Shown here: piece after piece, positions 21,272 through 32,102 of the stretch | Layout of the letters: each line of letters starts with the position of its first letter | Position numbering within the stretch: the stretch's first letter is position 1 | Assembly: GCA_009746045.1 (NCBI GenBank) | Contig: RPFO01000089.1 | Coordinates: 677,958-741,957, forward strand | Source of the DNA: Mesostigma viride | Taxonomy: Eukaryota > Streptophyta > Mesostigmatophyceae > Mesostigmatales > Mesostigmataceae | Length of the DNA stretch: 64,000 nt | Direction: 5' to 3' | Program-made: the position numbers and the translations under genes | Notes under the pieces: generated by a model | Told to the model about the DNA's origin: nothing | What the model saw: the letters and a program-made list of their open reading frames with translations, nothing else | The model's database searches: none

Positions 21272-23113
21272 CTGCTGCAGCTTTGTCATCATGGCATTAA
21301 ATTGCTGCAGTTGCTGTTGCTGTTGCTGCTTCATCATGCTGTCGAATTGCTGCAGCAGCGCTGCCATCCCCTTCGAATTTTCAGCCGGGGCGTCAGGCTG
21401 CTTGGCAGGCGCTGAGCCGTTTTCTGAGCGGCGCTGGCGCTTGACTGGTTTCGTCGCCGCAGCTTCTTTGGCAGGCTGCTTGCTCACGATGCGCTTGCCG
21501 CGCCCATGCAGGTTGGTGACCTCCTGCAACGCGGGCAGCCCTGCAATTTGTGGGTCGGGCATGTCAGAGTCTTGTGTTATGCAAGCTGGCAGACGTGGCA
21601 GCGTAGCCGGGTATTTCGCCAAGAGGGCCGATCCTGGAAACTGCTCAGCGGACATGATGAATGGCGGTGGGCCAGCACTCAATATCTGGGGCAGCAGGTC
21701 CGCCTTGTTCTTGATGGCCCAACTCATCACCGCCTGCATGTCCTCATTCCAAGCGGATGATGGGAGAACGCCCTTGTGCTCCAACCCCAGGGTAGTGGGA
21801 AACGTGGTGGCATTCTTGTCGTTGACAACGATGACCACTGCGTCGAAAAATCCGATCGCGGACGGTCGCCTGGTTGGGCTGCCTTTGAGTCGGTCGAGCA
21901 AGTTTTTAAATTTCTTGTAGCGGCTCTGCCTCACAAAATGCGCGCAGATTGACGAGCTCGCAATTGCCCCCACTACCACCCCCACATGAGGCCATTCGGG
22001 GATTGCAAGGGCCACGATATCATCCTCGCTGTCGCTGGTGGAAGCACCGCCTGGTGTTTTGTGCATCCCCGGCCCTGCCGGTGGAGGAGAAAAAGCTAGT
22101 TCTTTTCTTGTGTCGCCGACATCGAAATGACGCGACGCCGAAGCCCGAAAGGTACCAGCTGCAGGGCCCGGGGTGTTCTCCTTCTTGGAGGCGTCGCGCT
22201 CAACCACGGGAATGTGCGCGCCGCCAACAGCATGCTTGCCAACCGTGGGGCCCATCGCAGCACGCAAAGCTGCATCACCTTGGCCGCTCTTGTCCTGATT
22301 GCCATCACCCATCGCACCCTTGCCGCCTGCGCCGTTCTTTTCCTCCTCGCCATCACCCATCGCACCCTTGCCGCCTGCGCCGTTCTTTTCCTCCTCGCCA
22401 TCACCCATTGCACCATTGCCGCCTGCGCCGTTCTTTTCCTCCTCGCCATCACCCATCGCACCATTGCCGCCTGCGCCGTTCTTTTCCTCCTCGCCATCAC
22501 CCATCGCACCATTGCCGCCTGGGCCGTTCTTCTCCTCCTCGCCATCACCCATCGCACCATTGCCGCCTGCGCCGCTCTCCCCCTCGACGCCACCACCAAG
22601 CGCAACACCGCCTGGGCCGTTCTTCTCCTCGACGCCACCACCCGTTGCATCATCATCGACATGACCCTCGTCAATATTATCTCCAGAACCCAGCTCACCA
22701 TCGTCGACCCTTCCATCCACGACTTTGGCTAGCTTAACGAGTTTCCGTGATGGAACCTTAACGACCTTGCCCTTGCCGCCCAGCGAATAAAGAGCACCAA
22801 GGCCGGCCAGTTGGGCGTCGACCACCTTTTCCTTAAAATCGACAGGCGAGGCCTGCTTGGTGATGGCGGTAGGCGGCCAAGGGCCGCCACACTCCCCGCA
22901 AGTCCACTCTGTGCCATCCTCACCCGCCGATGCATCCCTAAACATCCCGGTGCACAGCCCATGCAAGTGCTTGCCACACTGGCCTGAGCATGGGTGGTTG
23001 GCTCCGCCCAGCAGCTCATTTTTGTCGACACTATCAAATCCGGCTGCATGATCAGCGCCGGGCAATTTCTTGCATCTATTCCCTGCATAGCAGGGGCCGC
23101 TTGACCCCTGCAT
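20360..23113 (-). CDS. PHD-finger-like protein with polyQ and 14-residue tandem repeats
   Basis: The 917-residue frame is intact from ATG 23113. Residues about 8-80 hold a Cys/His cluster (CYAGNRC, HPCSGQCGKHLHGLC, then WTCGECG) like a PHD or related zinc finger, which usually reads chromatin or binds protein. Residues about 180-290 repeat GNGAMGDGEEEKNG, an acidic, Gly-rich segment. A globular stretch follows (AIPEWPHVGVVVGAI through LLPQILSAGPPPF). Then come a basic KPVKRQRR-type nuclear signal, polyQ (LQQQQQQQQ), polyAla, and about 16 copies of a 14-residue unit, SAPREAPRMYVPYE, to the C-terminus. It is divergent from the DDE-like gene at 24292, with about 1.2 kb of palindromes between. 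Its role is unknown. A transposon accessory protein is an inference from context. Confidence 0.65.
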
Positions 23114-23309
23114 TCGCTTGCTACAGATTTAACGACCGGAAAATAGACAAAGATTGCACGCAACCTTCCAATGGTGCCGGCTGCGATTTAACCTTCGTTT
23201 GCTGGGCGCTGCACGCTGCAATGTATCGAGTCAATTTGCGCGGGATCTGGAACTTTGAATATAACTTACGTTTAGGCAAGAGGCTGCGGCGTCATTTGGC
23301 TGCAGCTGG

Positions 23310-23870
23310 GTAACTACTTGCGTCTTGCGGCCAAGATACGCAGCCTGCCTCGAGAGGGCTGCGTATCTTTGCCGCAGCCTGCCTCACCAGCTAAAAACCT
23401 TGCGGCCAAGATACGCAGCCTGCCTCCTCGAGAATCCTCCGAGGAGGATTCTCGAGGAGGCAGGCTGCGTATCTTGGCCTCGAGAATCCTCCGAGGAGGA
23501 TTCTCGAGGAGGCAGGCTGCGTATCTTGGCCGCAAGGTTTTTAGCTGGTCATTTGGCTGCCAGGGTAACTACTTGCGTCTTGCGGCCAAGATACGCAGCC
23601 TGCCTCGAGAGTCGAGGCAGGCTGCGTATCTTGGCCGCAAGACGCAAGTAGTTACTTCCCCAGCTGCCGAGGCAGGCTGCGTATCTTGGCCGCAGCCTGC
23701 CTCACCAGCTAATTCTCAAGGAGGCAGGCTGCGTATCTTGGCCGCAAGGTTTTTAGCTGGTGAGGCAGGCTGCGGCAAAGATACGCAGCCCTCTCGAGGC
23801 AGGCTGCGTATCTTGGCCGCAAGACGCAAGTAGTTACTTCCCCAGCTGCCGAGGCAGGCTGCGTACATTT
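23310..23870. repeat. Palindrome cluster between divergent genes (about 12 copies of a 20-bp motif)
   Basis: GGCCAAGATACGCAGCCTGC occurs about 12 times in both orientations, from about 23327 to 23870, some copies diverged. Pairs form long perfect hairpins: 23404-23440 with 23443-23479 (37-bp arms, 2-nt spacer), 23565-23608 with 23612-23655 (44-bp arms, 3-nt spacer), and 23310-23354 with 23793-23837 (45-bp arms). Spacer blocks TTTTTAGCTGG and TTCCCCAGCTGCC also recur. It lies where the promoters of both genes should be. Binding sites for the transposon's own protein, or a bidirectional promoter, are possible roles. Confidence 0.85.
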
Positions 23871-24291
23871 TGGCGGCAAGTTCCCCAGCTGTTCGCTGCT
23901 TAGGCAAGTTGTTGCAACGACTTCGCCACGTGACTGCCAACAGGGGCGCCTGCGTTCAAGTCTTCAGTGCGTGCCCTGGCGGCACATCATTATTACGTAA
24001 ATAGCCGTGAAGCTTTCGGTACCTTCGCAGTTTATAGTTGGATTTATGGCAGACAAGGCTGACTGCAGGATATTATTTTGTGGTTTAACAAGTGACGCCG
24101 AAATGAATAGGCACGGAGCCGAAAAATAGCCGACGTAGTTGATTTGGAGACGAGTTGTTAGCATTGATGACAAAAATGGGATTAGGTTTACACAGGACAG
24201 TAATAGGCATCCTTTCAGCGCCGGGGGAGTCCTGCTTTTGGTTTAGGTTGAAACTTTTATAAACGTTAGAGATAAAGGCTAGGATAGCAAA

Positions 24292-27200
24292 ATGGCCGAA
24301 CATGTCGAGTGGGACGGAGGTATTGTCTCCGACTCGGACGACGATGATGATTTTGCGTACCATGACGGAGACCCGATGCACCCATCTGCAGACGCGCCAT
24401 CTCGGCCGAAGCGTCCTGGCAAGCAGACGGGAAGCGAGCTTAAAAAGAAGAAGGTGGCTGCCGTTAATGCTGATTGGCACAACGACCGCAGCTGCAAGTG
24501 CAGCAACCACTGCCTCACGACGTACGACAGTCTTCTCGCGAACCCGGACGTGTGGACAGCCGTGCGCGAGGACTTTTACAGTCTCTCAGACAAGGCACGC
24601 ACTCAACGACTTAACAGCATCATCCGCTCTGTAGGTGTGGGCAACATTCGGGTGAAGCCCTCAGAGGTGGGTGGGCACTGCACCATCACGATCACGGGTC
24701 AAGTGCATGTGGACGTCAAGCTCGGCGACGGGCCTCGCCGTCAAACCGTCACCCTCAGTGCGTGCGCAACTGCGATGCGCAAACTCCTTGGCATTGACTC
24801 TTCAGGCTGGAACAAGGTGGTAAAGTGCATCGCACATTCGACCCAGTTTTTCGATGCCCGTGATGACGTCGGCCAATACCAGCTGCTGCGTGCGCGTGCG
24901 GATGCTGAGCGACGTGAGCGGGTCAAGGGGCGCTCCGATGCCACGGAGTATGCAGCAAGGTGGATCAGCAACCTGGTGAGGGATCTAGGTGACTGTGACC
25001 CTGCGCGGCCCGACGTGGTGTACATGGACGCCATGCCGATAACTCACATGCATAGCATGTACGTGGAGGATGCGGAGCGCGACTTCCCTGGGAATGACAA
25101 CGCCGCGCGGTCGATGATCCTGGGCTACCACGGTTTCTACGCCGTGTGGCATCGCTACCGCGAGGGAAATTATTACGAGGGATCGCCCAAGGTGTGTGTA
25201 AATCCACACAGCCGGAACACGGGCGAGTGCGAGACATGCGCCGAGCTGCGACAGCTGTTGAGGTACGCCGCGACTGAAGGTGAGCGTGCGCTGATCAAGC
25301 ATCTCATCCAGCTTCACGTCGCGCTGGTGCGCTTTGCGCGCCAGAATTACTGGACGAGACGGGATCTGGCGCTGGTGTGGGAGTTCATCTCCATGAATAT
25401 TGACAAACTGGACCACGCCAAGACATTCTGGCCGAAGCTCCTCCAAGCCTCGAAGAACTGGGATGGCAAAGACATGGTGCAGTTCTCCCTCTTCTGCGCG
25501 CCCGTGCATGGCTACAAGGCCTTTTGGTTTGTGGTCCTCCCCTGGGTGCTGATGTGCGACAACCTATCCGGAAGCCTGACCGTGACGATGCTCATGCATT
25601 GCTTGGCATGTGTGATGCGTGACCGTCCCTGGAGCAAGTCCGGGAAGCCCAGGCCACGCTGCTTGGTGCTGCAGGCTGACGGTGGCAGTGAGAACAGGAA
25701 TTACACCGTCCTGCTCTTTGCGTGGTACCTCGTCCACATCGGGTCTTCGATGTGGTCGAGATGCACCGGATGCGCCGGGGGCACACCCACGCGGACACCG
25801 ATCAGAAGTTTGGTGTCCTACTCGGGTCCATGTCACATGGTGTCGATGGCGCATCCGGGCAGGCGCACGCGTATGGGACCCTGGAGAGCTGGGTGGACGC
25901 AATCCGCGCCGCATTCCACTCCAGCAGCCTCGCCGGTAGCTGCAATGTCACAGTGCCAATGGGCACGGAGGTCAAGGTGCTCGGGAAGGCATGGGACTGC
26001 CGCCCATTCCTCCTCATCCTAAAAAGCCTCAAGCTGCTGCGATGGTGCAGCTCACGCGACTGGTGCGCCAAGGTGGGGGAGGAGGTGCCTGAGAAGGTCG
26101 GTCAGTCAATGAAGCCGCATCATGTGGCATTTTTCAGGGTGGAGGGCAGCGATGAAGAGTGGTTTGTCTATCGTACCACGGAGGCAACGGTGACGCCGTG
26201 GCTGCCAGAAGGTATGCGAGAGGAGAAGGCGCCACGCAGCGGCAAGGTCAAGGTCGCCCCATACAAACATGATGCTAAGGGGAGGCCTCTGTACGGGGTG
26301 CGTGCTGTCGACCCTGACCTGCTGGCCAAGCATGGCCTGGCCGATGCTCCTCCTCCCGCTCCCATCGACATGCAGTTCATCACCACCAAGCTCATGAAGG
26401 GCATCAAGAAGAAGGTTCTCGACCTACCCAGCGGCCAAGGGCGAATCTTTTTTAAACCTGACGTGCCCGGCTGCGAGGACATGCAGAAGCGCAACGAGGA
26501 GTTCTTTGCAAAGGTCCCGCGCTCCGTGGATGACGTGCCGGAAGAGTGGTGCCCACTGCCGTGGCGGTATGCCATTGAAATGGCGGCAGCCGCTGACCGT
26601 GCCGCCCCTGCAGGGCCGCAGCCTGCCGTGGCGCCGGACAACATGGCGCTCGTCAACGAGGCTGCACTGCGAGTGGTGCCACACGTGGACCCTGTCTGCC
26701 ATGAAGGCCGCACGCTTGATGAGTGGCGGCAGGAAGATGCCGCCTATGCCGCCAAGGTGGCGCATGACCGGCGTATGGAGGGGCTGAAGGAGGGCTCGGT
26801 CGTGCTATACTGGCATCCCACGTGCCAAATGCTCTGCAACACCGACGTCCCCTGGCCCCCCATATTGGTGGGGGTGGTGAAGAAGGTAGAGCAGCCTGCC
26901 GATGAGGGGGGCAGCGAGCCTCACCTGGTCCTCTCTGTATACCGTGCCAGGAGCATGACCGATGCTTGGCATCAGTGGGACCCGAACAGCGCCACATGGC
27001 CTCTGCCGAGCAAGTCGTCCGTAAACTCCCACACAGTCACCATCGCAGCATCCGAGGTCATCCTCACCCATTGGATCCCGGCGAAGAAGCCCGCCTCGCG
27101 CCACTTGGTGTCTTTGGATGCCAAGAAAAAGCTGTCTGCTGCGTGCCTGACCGCGCTCAAGCAGGTGCCAAGGGACGCAGGTCACCCGACGATTGACTGG

Positions 27201-28745
27201 CAACTAGCTTCAACTCCCAAGGGTGTGGTGCGCATGGCTGAACGTTGCTGGCAAACGATCTTGGAGCAGGTGATGGGTGGCAAGCTCTGCCTGGTAGGAC
27301 AACTTGTGTGCAGCTATGAGATTGTGCACGAGTCCGTCGGCGGCCGCACAGTGAACCGTCCTAGAAGATTCCATGGTCAAGTGGCAGCTGTGGACACGGA
27401 ACATGGCAAGGTGGCTATGTTTTGGGGTGCTCAATGGGAAGAGCTGGCGGTGACGTGTGTGGACCTCCCAGAATTGGGGAAGAAAATCTGTGGATGCCCC
27501 GGTGTGTCCGTCCCTCCTCTGCAAGCGTCTGAGATCGCCGTTGCCGAGTCCCGCTTACGTGCGGAGGTGCACGCTGCGCTGACCAGCGCAACTGCGCGCA
27601 GCTCGCCTGAGGCAGCGCGCGGCACGGCCGACACAACTAAGCGCAAGCCGCCTGCGCCTGCAGCAACCGGCACAGCCACGCGCAACCCACGTGCGGTGGC
27701 GACCAACTTGCGCGCAGCAGTGCGCGCCCTGAATGATAAGGCTGCAAGTGACTTGCGTGCGCCCGCGTGTGCGGCCACCGGCGCGGCTGCACCTGCCAAC
27801 TCGCCTGCGCCTGCACTCACGACCACCGGCGCGGCTGCACCTAGCAAGTCGCCTACGCCCGCGCCTGCGGCCACCGGCGCGGCTGCACCTGCCAACTCGC
27901 TTGCGCCTGCGCGCGCGGCAGCACCTGCCAACTCGCCTGCGCCTGCGCGCGCGGCCACCGGCGTGGCTGCACCTGCCAACTCGCCTACGCCCGCGCCTGC
28001 GGCCACCGGCGCGGCTGCACCTGCCAACTCGCTTGCGCCTGCGCGCGCGGCAGCACCTGCCAACTCGCCTGCGCCTGCGCGCGCGGCAGCCGGCGTGGCT
28101 GCACCTGCCAACTCGCTTGCGCCTGCACGCGCGGCAGCACCTGCCAACTCGCCTGCGGCCACCTGCGCGGCTGCACCTGCCAACTCGCTTGCGCCTGCGC
28201 GCGCAGCAGCACCTGCCAACTCGCCTGCGCCTGCGCGCGCGGCAGCCGGCGTGGCTGCACCTGCCAACTCGCCTACGCCCGCGCCTGCGGCCACCGGCGC
28301 GGCTGCACCTGCCAACTCGCTTGCACCTGCGCGCGCGGCGGCACCTGCCAACTCGCCTGCGGCCACCTGCGCGGCTGCACCTGCCAACTCGCTTGCGCCT
28401 GCGCGCGCAGCAGCACCTGCCAACTCGCCTGCGCCTGCGCGCGCGGCCACCGGCGTGGCTGCACCTGCCAACTCGCCTACGCCCGTGCCTGCGGCCACCG
28501 GCGCTGCTGCCGCACCTGCCAACTCGCTTGCGCCTGCGCGCGCGGCAGCACCTGCCAACTCGCCTGCGCCTGCGCGCGCGGCCACCTGCGCGGCTGCACC
28601 TGCCGACTCGCCTGCGCCTGCGCGCGCGGCAGCCGGCGCGGCTGAAGAAGATATGTTGTCTGATTCCCGTCGTCGCCGGGCACGCCGTTACATAGTGTGT
28701 CCGGACAGCGATAGCGATGGAGCCCCGGAGGCTATGGAAACATGA
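24292..28745 (+). CDS. DUF7869-type DDE-like protein with Ala/Pro-rich tail (one frameshift)
   Basis: The first frame runs from ATG 24292, and the second is open to 28745. They join if one base is supplied in the GGG run near 25739-25742; the corrected product would be about 1480 residues. N-terminal features are an acidic patch (DSDDDDD), a lysine-rich signal, and CKCSNHC at about 68-74. The RNase H-like core has NIDKLDHAKTFWP (Asp at about 370), LQADGGSENRN (Asp at about 464) and, after the shift, GHTHADTDQ. This trio is the pattern of the DUF7869 family found near transposons. The tail (27.77-28.64 kb) repeats AAPANSPAPARAA units and ends in an Arg-rich, acidic segment. A transposase role is inferred. 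The frameshift may be a sequencing error. Confidence 0.7.
27770..28640 (+). repeat. GC-rich coding minisatellite (AAPANSPAPARAA)
   Basis: A unit of about 39-54 bp, built on GCTGCACCTGCCAACTCGCC, repeats about 20 times with alternating inserts in the 3' end of the DDE-like gene. Because the repeat is GC-rich and periodic, other frames stay open too; those are shadows. It encodes a low-complexity Ala/Pro tail. Confidence 0.85.
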
Positions 28746-29481
28746 AGTCGCGGTTGCTACCATTGTTGCTACCAATGATTGCTATGTGTGCACCATGGCT
28801 GCCAACATTGCTGCTTCCTTTGCTGCTTCTCCGCTGATATGCCGTGCTTTTGATTCACTCTCTGCCAATTGCATGCCAGTATAGTGCTGCCACCATTGTC
28901 ATGATGTAACTTGTCAACACCAATGCATGTTCTGATTTTGATGTGATTAATTATATTCCTGGCCTGCATGAGTCTGTTGAGGTTGTTTGTCGCTGCTGCG
29001 GCTGCTATGACCATTACTAGTGTGCTCATGTGAGTTTTTTGCCATGTCCATTTGCGCAGTCATGGAGCATTTCAAGGTTTGCCCGAGATTTACGAGACCC
29101 AACCAAGTGTCAGTCATTTTCCGCGAAGCCGCGATATAATCCCTGACAGAAACTGGCAAAAACCACATGGAACATGCGCAGAATCCTCCTTGATAATGTC
29201 TCATGTAGTAGATACATTCCAGCCTTTGCAATTACAATCACGTCACTAAATTTTAAAGTATGCAAAATTACAAGCTGTGAGTGCAATTGTCTCTACTCAT
29301 CATAAGATACCAGCTTGACAATCATGAATGCCCATTTGGTTACAGCATATAAGGCAACTTGTCATTATATAACACAATTATTGACTTGAAACTCCTCGAC
29401 CAATGCAAAAATTTGCCCAAACCTTCTATCAAACTATTTTGGGAAGTCCACAGCATTCAAAAAACACAGATTTCAAATTTT
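28746..29481. other. Non-coding 3' flank of the DDE-like gene
   Basis: No gene is seen. GATTGCTATG and GTTGCTACC short repeats follow the stop codon, and the rest is unique AT-rich sequence up to the right edge of the insertion. A terminator is expected here, but none is obvious. Confidence 0.35.
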
Positions 29482-29535
29482 CATTTAGGACAGACCTGCA
29501 GCCTCCCAAATCTGTCCTAACCCAAACAAACCACC
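29482..29535. repeat. Right arm: 22-bp direct repeat plus 29-bp inverted repeat
   Basis: 29482-29503 repeats 19103-19124 directly, with one mismatch. 29507-29535 is the exact reverse complement of 19072-19100. On the minus strand the inverted arm encodes GLFGLGQI, close to the end of gag, and the gag stop codon falls in the direct repeat. Confidence 0.7.
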
Positions 29536-31225
29536 CTCCCCCCCCAAATCCATAGGAACTAACCCCGAAGAAGACCCTGGCGAAAAAGCCACTGCTGGAG
29601 GATCACGAGGGAGCGAAGAGGGTGCAGGAGCCTGATTATCATAGGGGAACCCTGGGGGTCCTGTCTGCACAGCATCCAGCCTACTAGGGGTAGCTGAGGG
29701 CATGCGTCCTGGAGTGGGACGAATAGGAGCACGCTGAGGGGTACGAGGAGGGCGAGCGTCGGGATGAGGGGGAGCACCCGAAAGGAACTTGGGGCACTCA
29801 CGTTTAAGATGACCTACTTCCTTACAATGATAGCATGTGATATGAGAGACATCCAGAGCTGAAAGGTCAGTAACGCAAATATCTAATTCTTCTACATAGG
29901 AGTTCTCCTCCTCAGGGGTAAGGCTAATGTTACGGGTAGGAAGAGAAGGAGTGGTGAAGAAATCTGCTACTCGTAAGAGATGCTGACGCACATGCTTGAG
30001 GGGTAGATCAGTAAAACGGTAGGCAGAGAACTGGCGCTTTACCTCACGTAATAAGGGTCTACTGAGGCCTTGTAGGAAACGAGCACGTACTTCTGCGCCC
30101 GACAAATCCCTAATTCGTACCATCTGTGCATCAAATTCTTTCATATACTCCTTAAACGATTTAGTACCCTGCTGCAAAGTACCAAAGGCTAATCTATCCT
30201 GCCAATCTGCATCAGGAGGGATTAAATGGTTCTCTAAACAATTCTGCTACTGAGTTAGGGTAGGCATGAGAGGCCAAAGACTCACACTGGATGAGGTTAG
30301 CAAGCTCAGGAGTAATACAGGTAGTAAGATAGTGAGGGACTAGTACCGCATCAGAGAGACGCCATCTATTATGATTTTGCCACGACTCTGTATTCTGGGT
30401 AAGCAACATAATAAAAGTGAAAAACTGTTGAGGGGTAGACTTAACATCCAACTTGGGTAGGTTAGCAAAGAGGGGAAGAGCAGGGGGCTTAGGGGGATTA
30501 GAAGGGTCAGATTTACCCATAGGACCACTGTCTTCCACTGCTACATACGAGGGATAGAAAGAAGGAAGAGGAAAGGTTTTGGATAGGGGTCTAGAAGGGG
30601 CCACTGTTTCAGGATGGTACCCATAGGAGAAGGGAACAGTATATTGCTCACGAAGGGAGGAGTAGGCAAAATGATCATAGTTTCTGTCATCTAGAGGCAT
30701 GGTGCTGAAATCACTATTAACTTCTAAATCAGCCACACGGGTAGGGATCTGGGCAGCCTCGTAGGCCGTCTCAGGGTAGGACCAAGAAGCAGGTGGATAA
30801 AAGGGAACTGCACTAGGGCGACCAGAAGGGCCGACAGGGGCAGAGGTACGACCCGTGTTAAAAGCAGGGATGGAAGGCACAGGGTGGGGAGGAGGCCTAG
30901 AAGCATTGTCAGGGAGTGAGGACCTAATTGAAGGTTGAGCCAAGGTTGCAGGAGGGGCAGGGGCCTGGTTCATAGCAAAAGAGGGTTCATCACTAAATCT
31001 GACACGTTGTTCAAAGGTAGGTGGGGTAAGTGAGGGACGACGGCGACCACCAGTAACAGGAGAAGGAGGTGAGGTACGCAGATTACCTTGAGGAGTGAGA
31101 TGGTGCACCGTTTCCAAGGAGTCCCGTCGGTTACCACGAGTATTGTTATTGTTATTAGTATTATTATTAGTAGTAGTAGTAGTATTGGTAGGTATAGGCG
31201 ACATATCTCCACCCACTGGATCCAT
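29485..31225 (-). pseudogene. Ty3/gypsy gag with CCHC zinc knuckle (one frame change)
   Basis: From ATG 31225 the protein starts with a Thr/Asn-rich tract, a Pro-rich segment, and a capsid-like region (LPLFANLPKLDVKSTPQQFF). The frame shifts near 30235 and continues to 29485 with QQGTKSFKEYMKEFDAQM, typical of gag. The zinc knuckle is CYHCKEVGHLKREC, and a Pro-rich tail ends in GGLFGLGQI. A one-base change is enough to break the frame. It precedes protease and RT on the same strand, now 10 kb away because of the insertion. Confidence 0.85.
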
Positions 31226-31307
31226 CTTTAATTAAGTAAAGGAAAGAAAACAACAAACGTTGCCTTGATAAAGGAATAGGAATCTAAATGGAAGCAATAA
31301 AGGAAAT

Positions 31308-32058
31308 CGGTTTTCTCTGAATATAGTTTAATTAACGCATGCGGGAAAGATAAGGCCGCCATGCCTTGGCCTGGATGTGGAAGGCTGTCTGCGACATGGG
31401 CTGACTAATTCGATCTGTACAAAGGGTTTCCTGCTCGCCCGAATTTTCCTTGGATGACCCGGTTGTTTATAAGGGTCAGTGGCTATTAATTAGCGGTCCG
31501 AGAGAATTAATTGTAGGTTTTATACGACTTCACTTGCAAAGATTCGTGTTTGGTTGCACCAGCTGAGGTTAGGTGGGGACCTGTAGGATCGGCTGGTTGC
31601 TTACCGAATCTTTGGCTGATTTGGGTTATTTAGTGAGTCGTGATTAATTATTGTATAGTGGATTCGGACCGGCCCAAGGGGTCGATGGGCTCGTTTTATG
31701 TTTGTCAGTCTTGGGAACCTTGTACAACTACCTGTACGGTTAACGCACTAGCCTGGGGGTGCGTGGCCACGCTGTTTGTAGTGGCGTTTTCAGCACTGTT
31801 CAGGCCGGTGTGTGACGCATGCCGGTGTTAATTAATTTAGGATGATGTCAGCTTGTGTGTCGGCGGGCCATGCCTTAAGCAAGCTAGGCAGGCAATGATC
31901 CGCAATTGTTTCTTTCCCCTCCCTCTCACCCTGGAGGCTTCTTGCTTCCGCGTGCGGATTGAGAAACCTTAAGGCCACTGTTAACTGCTGCATTTGTGGC
32001 AGGGCTCCACTTATTGTATTCAATCAAATGCTGGTCTTCTTGGGAGCTGAGTGATCTT
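31308..32058 (-). repeat. LTR-like block upstream of the Ty3 gag
   Basis: The block runs from CGGTTTTCTCTGAATATAG to about GGGAGCTGAGTGATC. Both ends and several inner blocks (GCATGCGGGAAAGA, AATTGTTTCTT, TCAATCAAATGCTGGT) match the tandem units at 61.45-64 kb in the same order. Its position just upstream of gag suggests a 5' LTR, but TG...CA ends and a primer binding site were not identified. Confidence 0.5.
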
Positions 32059-32102
32059 AAAAGGAAAAACCTTGAATGTCTTAAGCAAAGAAACAATTAA
32101 AA

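Larger units (their letters stand above)
19103..29503. mobile_element. About 10.4-kb two-gene insertion (DUF7869-type DDE protein and PHD-like protein)
   Basis: This block separates the Ty3 gag (29.5-31.2 kb) from its protease (18.5-18.9 kb) and is bounded by 22-bp direct repeats. It contains a GGGCAGC minisatellite, a minus-strand 917-residue PHD-like protein, a palindrome cluster, and a plus-strand gene for a DDE-like protein of DUF7869 type. The divergent two-gene layout, with a transposase-like protein and repeats between, fits a DNA transposon. A host segment moved by rearrangement cannot be excluded. Confidence 0.55.
13027..32058 (-). mobile_element. Nested Ty3/gypsy retrotransposon (copy 1)
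   Basis: Read on the minus strand the order is LTR-like block (32058-31308), gag, [10.4-kb insertion], protease, [GC-rich 0.3 kb], RT, RNase H, [2.28-kb TTAA element], integrase, then a second TTAA element. The domain order is classical Ty3. The 3' end and 3' LTR are missing. All parts show frame breaks, so the copy is dead. The plus-strand copy 2 at 32946-34545 shows what some junctions looked like before insertion. Confidence 0.75.

Noticed and set aside
20394..21415. Plus-strand ORFs opposite the 14-residue repeat and polyQ region
   Set aside because: They mirror the low-complexity minus-strand gene. The minus frame has the zinc cluster and a proper start; these have none.
22096..22737. 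Plus and alternative minus ORFs around 22.1-22.7 kb
   Set aside because: They overlap the acidic repeat of the 917-residue protein and reflect its 42-48 bp periodicity in other frames.
27431..28775. Minus-strand Ala/Gly or Arg-rich ORFs opposite the DDE-like gene tail
   Set aside because: They are shadows of a GC-rich repeat whose plus frame continues a recognised domain.
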